This document shows positions 63,561 to 64,000 of a DNA stretch of 64,000 bases, piece after piece; positions within the stretch are counted from its first letter, which is position 1, and the number at the start of each line of letters is the position of its first letter. The notes under the pieces were generated by a model, which made no database searches, was not told where the DNA came from, and worked only from the letters and a program-made list of their open reading frames with translations. The stretch comes from Gyrodactylus bullatarudis (lineage: Eukaryota > Platyhelminthes > Monogenea > Gyrodactylidea > Gyrodactylidae). The position numbers were made by a program, and so were the translations under genes. The stretch spans positions 238,262 through 302,261 of the forward strand of contig SSNU01000209.1 of NCBI GenBank assembly GCA_012064415.1. Direction: 5' to 3'.

Positions 63561-64000
63561 CCCCTTGTCTAATCTAGTTTCAGCGTCGAAATGAACCAAT
63601 CAAAATGAATCAATGATACTTGATGTATTCATACCTATATTCAAGTATTAAATGGGAGGGAGAGGTATAAGTATATTGCATTTTTTGACCTATTTAACCT
63701 GTTACTAAGTTATAAAATCGAATCAAGCCTTTATTACAATTACAAAATGCAATGAGTCAACATAAAATTTCACTTTTTAAATCCCTGTACTACCTCTTAT
63801 CTAATATTCAATTCTTAAATTTTTTTGTATATTTTAACCAAGTCTGGATTAATTTCTAAAAAGACTTGATAGAGTTCAAAATCAAAATATAAATAAACCA
63901 GGCTTGAGAAGTTTTTCAACGAATCAAATTCCATTAAGTTTTAAAGAAAGATTCATAGGAAAATTTTTTCGTCATTAATTGATGTCCTGAATTTATCGGA

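Overview
The window is intron-bearing, AT-rich animal nuclear DNA. Seven conserved eukaryotic protein genes have GT-AG introns whose phases agree from exon to exon, introns range from about 55 bp to 8.6 kb, and AATAAA poly(A) signals and Penelope-like and mariner elements are present. Gene content and style suggest an arthropod. A parasitic (caligid) copepod is my guess from composition, tiny secreted proteins and repeat load; it is inference only.

Layout. 1-5.4 kb: three tiny intronless genes (1013-1210 +, 2581-2769 -, 3289-3480 +), each encoding a signal peptide plus a 43-47 residue helical peptide with a single Cys at mature position 3, each with a TATA box about 45-50 bp before the ATG. 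5.4-11.1 kb is a compact housekeeping block: SRP54 (-), ASCC1 (+, sharing a 197-bp head-to-head promoter with SRP54), a LETM1-domain (LETMD1-like) gene (-), and the tRNA isopentenyltransferase TRIT1 (-). The TRIT1 stop and LETMD1 start are only 72 bp apart, with a splice-acceptor-like sequence right before the LETMD1 ATG, which looks like a trans-spliced operon. 11.5-24.1 kb: an eight-exon polypeptide GalNAc-transferase (+). 24.9-26.1 kb: the last two exons of a HIP14/ZDHHC17-like palmitoyltransferase (-). 26.6-41 kb: gene-poor DNA with two broken Penelope-like elements (26.6-28.7 kb minus, 39.1-40.3 kb plus), hammerhead-ribozyme-like motifs, and copies of a short repeat with TTAACCC-like ends. 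41.1-62.0 kb: eleven consistent exons (+) of a large disordered protein ending in a villin-headpiece-like exon, probably an abLIM/UNC-115 relative; the gene runs past the right edge and its LIM exons were not found.

The introns of the 41-62 kb gene are packed with long inverted repeats of one superfamily and with a mariner (DD34D) element nested inside a TTAACCC-type repeat; two empty-site paralogs at 30.9 and 40.8 kb show where it inserted.

The items most worth checking are the single-Cys secreted peptide cluster, the TRIT1-LETMD1 operon-like arrangement, the hammerhead-like motifs with covarying stems linked to Penelope-like sequence, and the dense family of intronic hairpin-forming palindromes.
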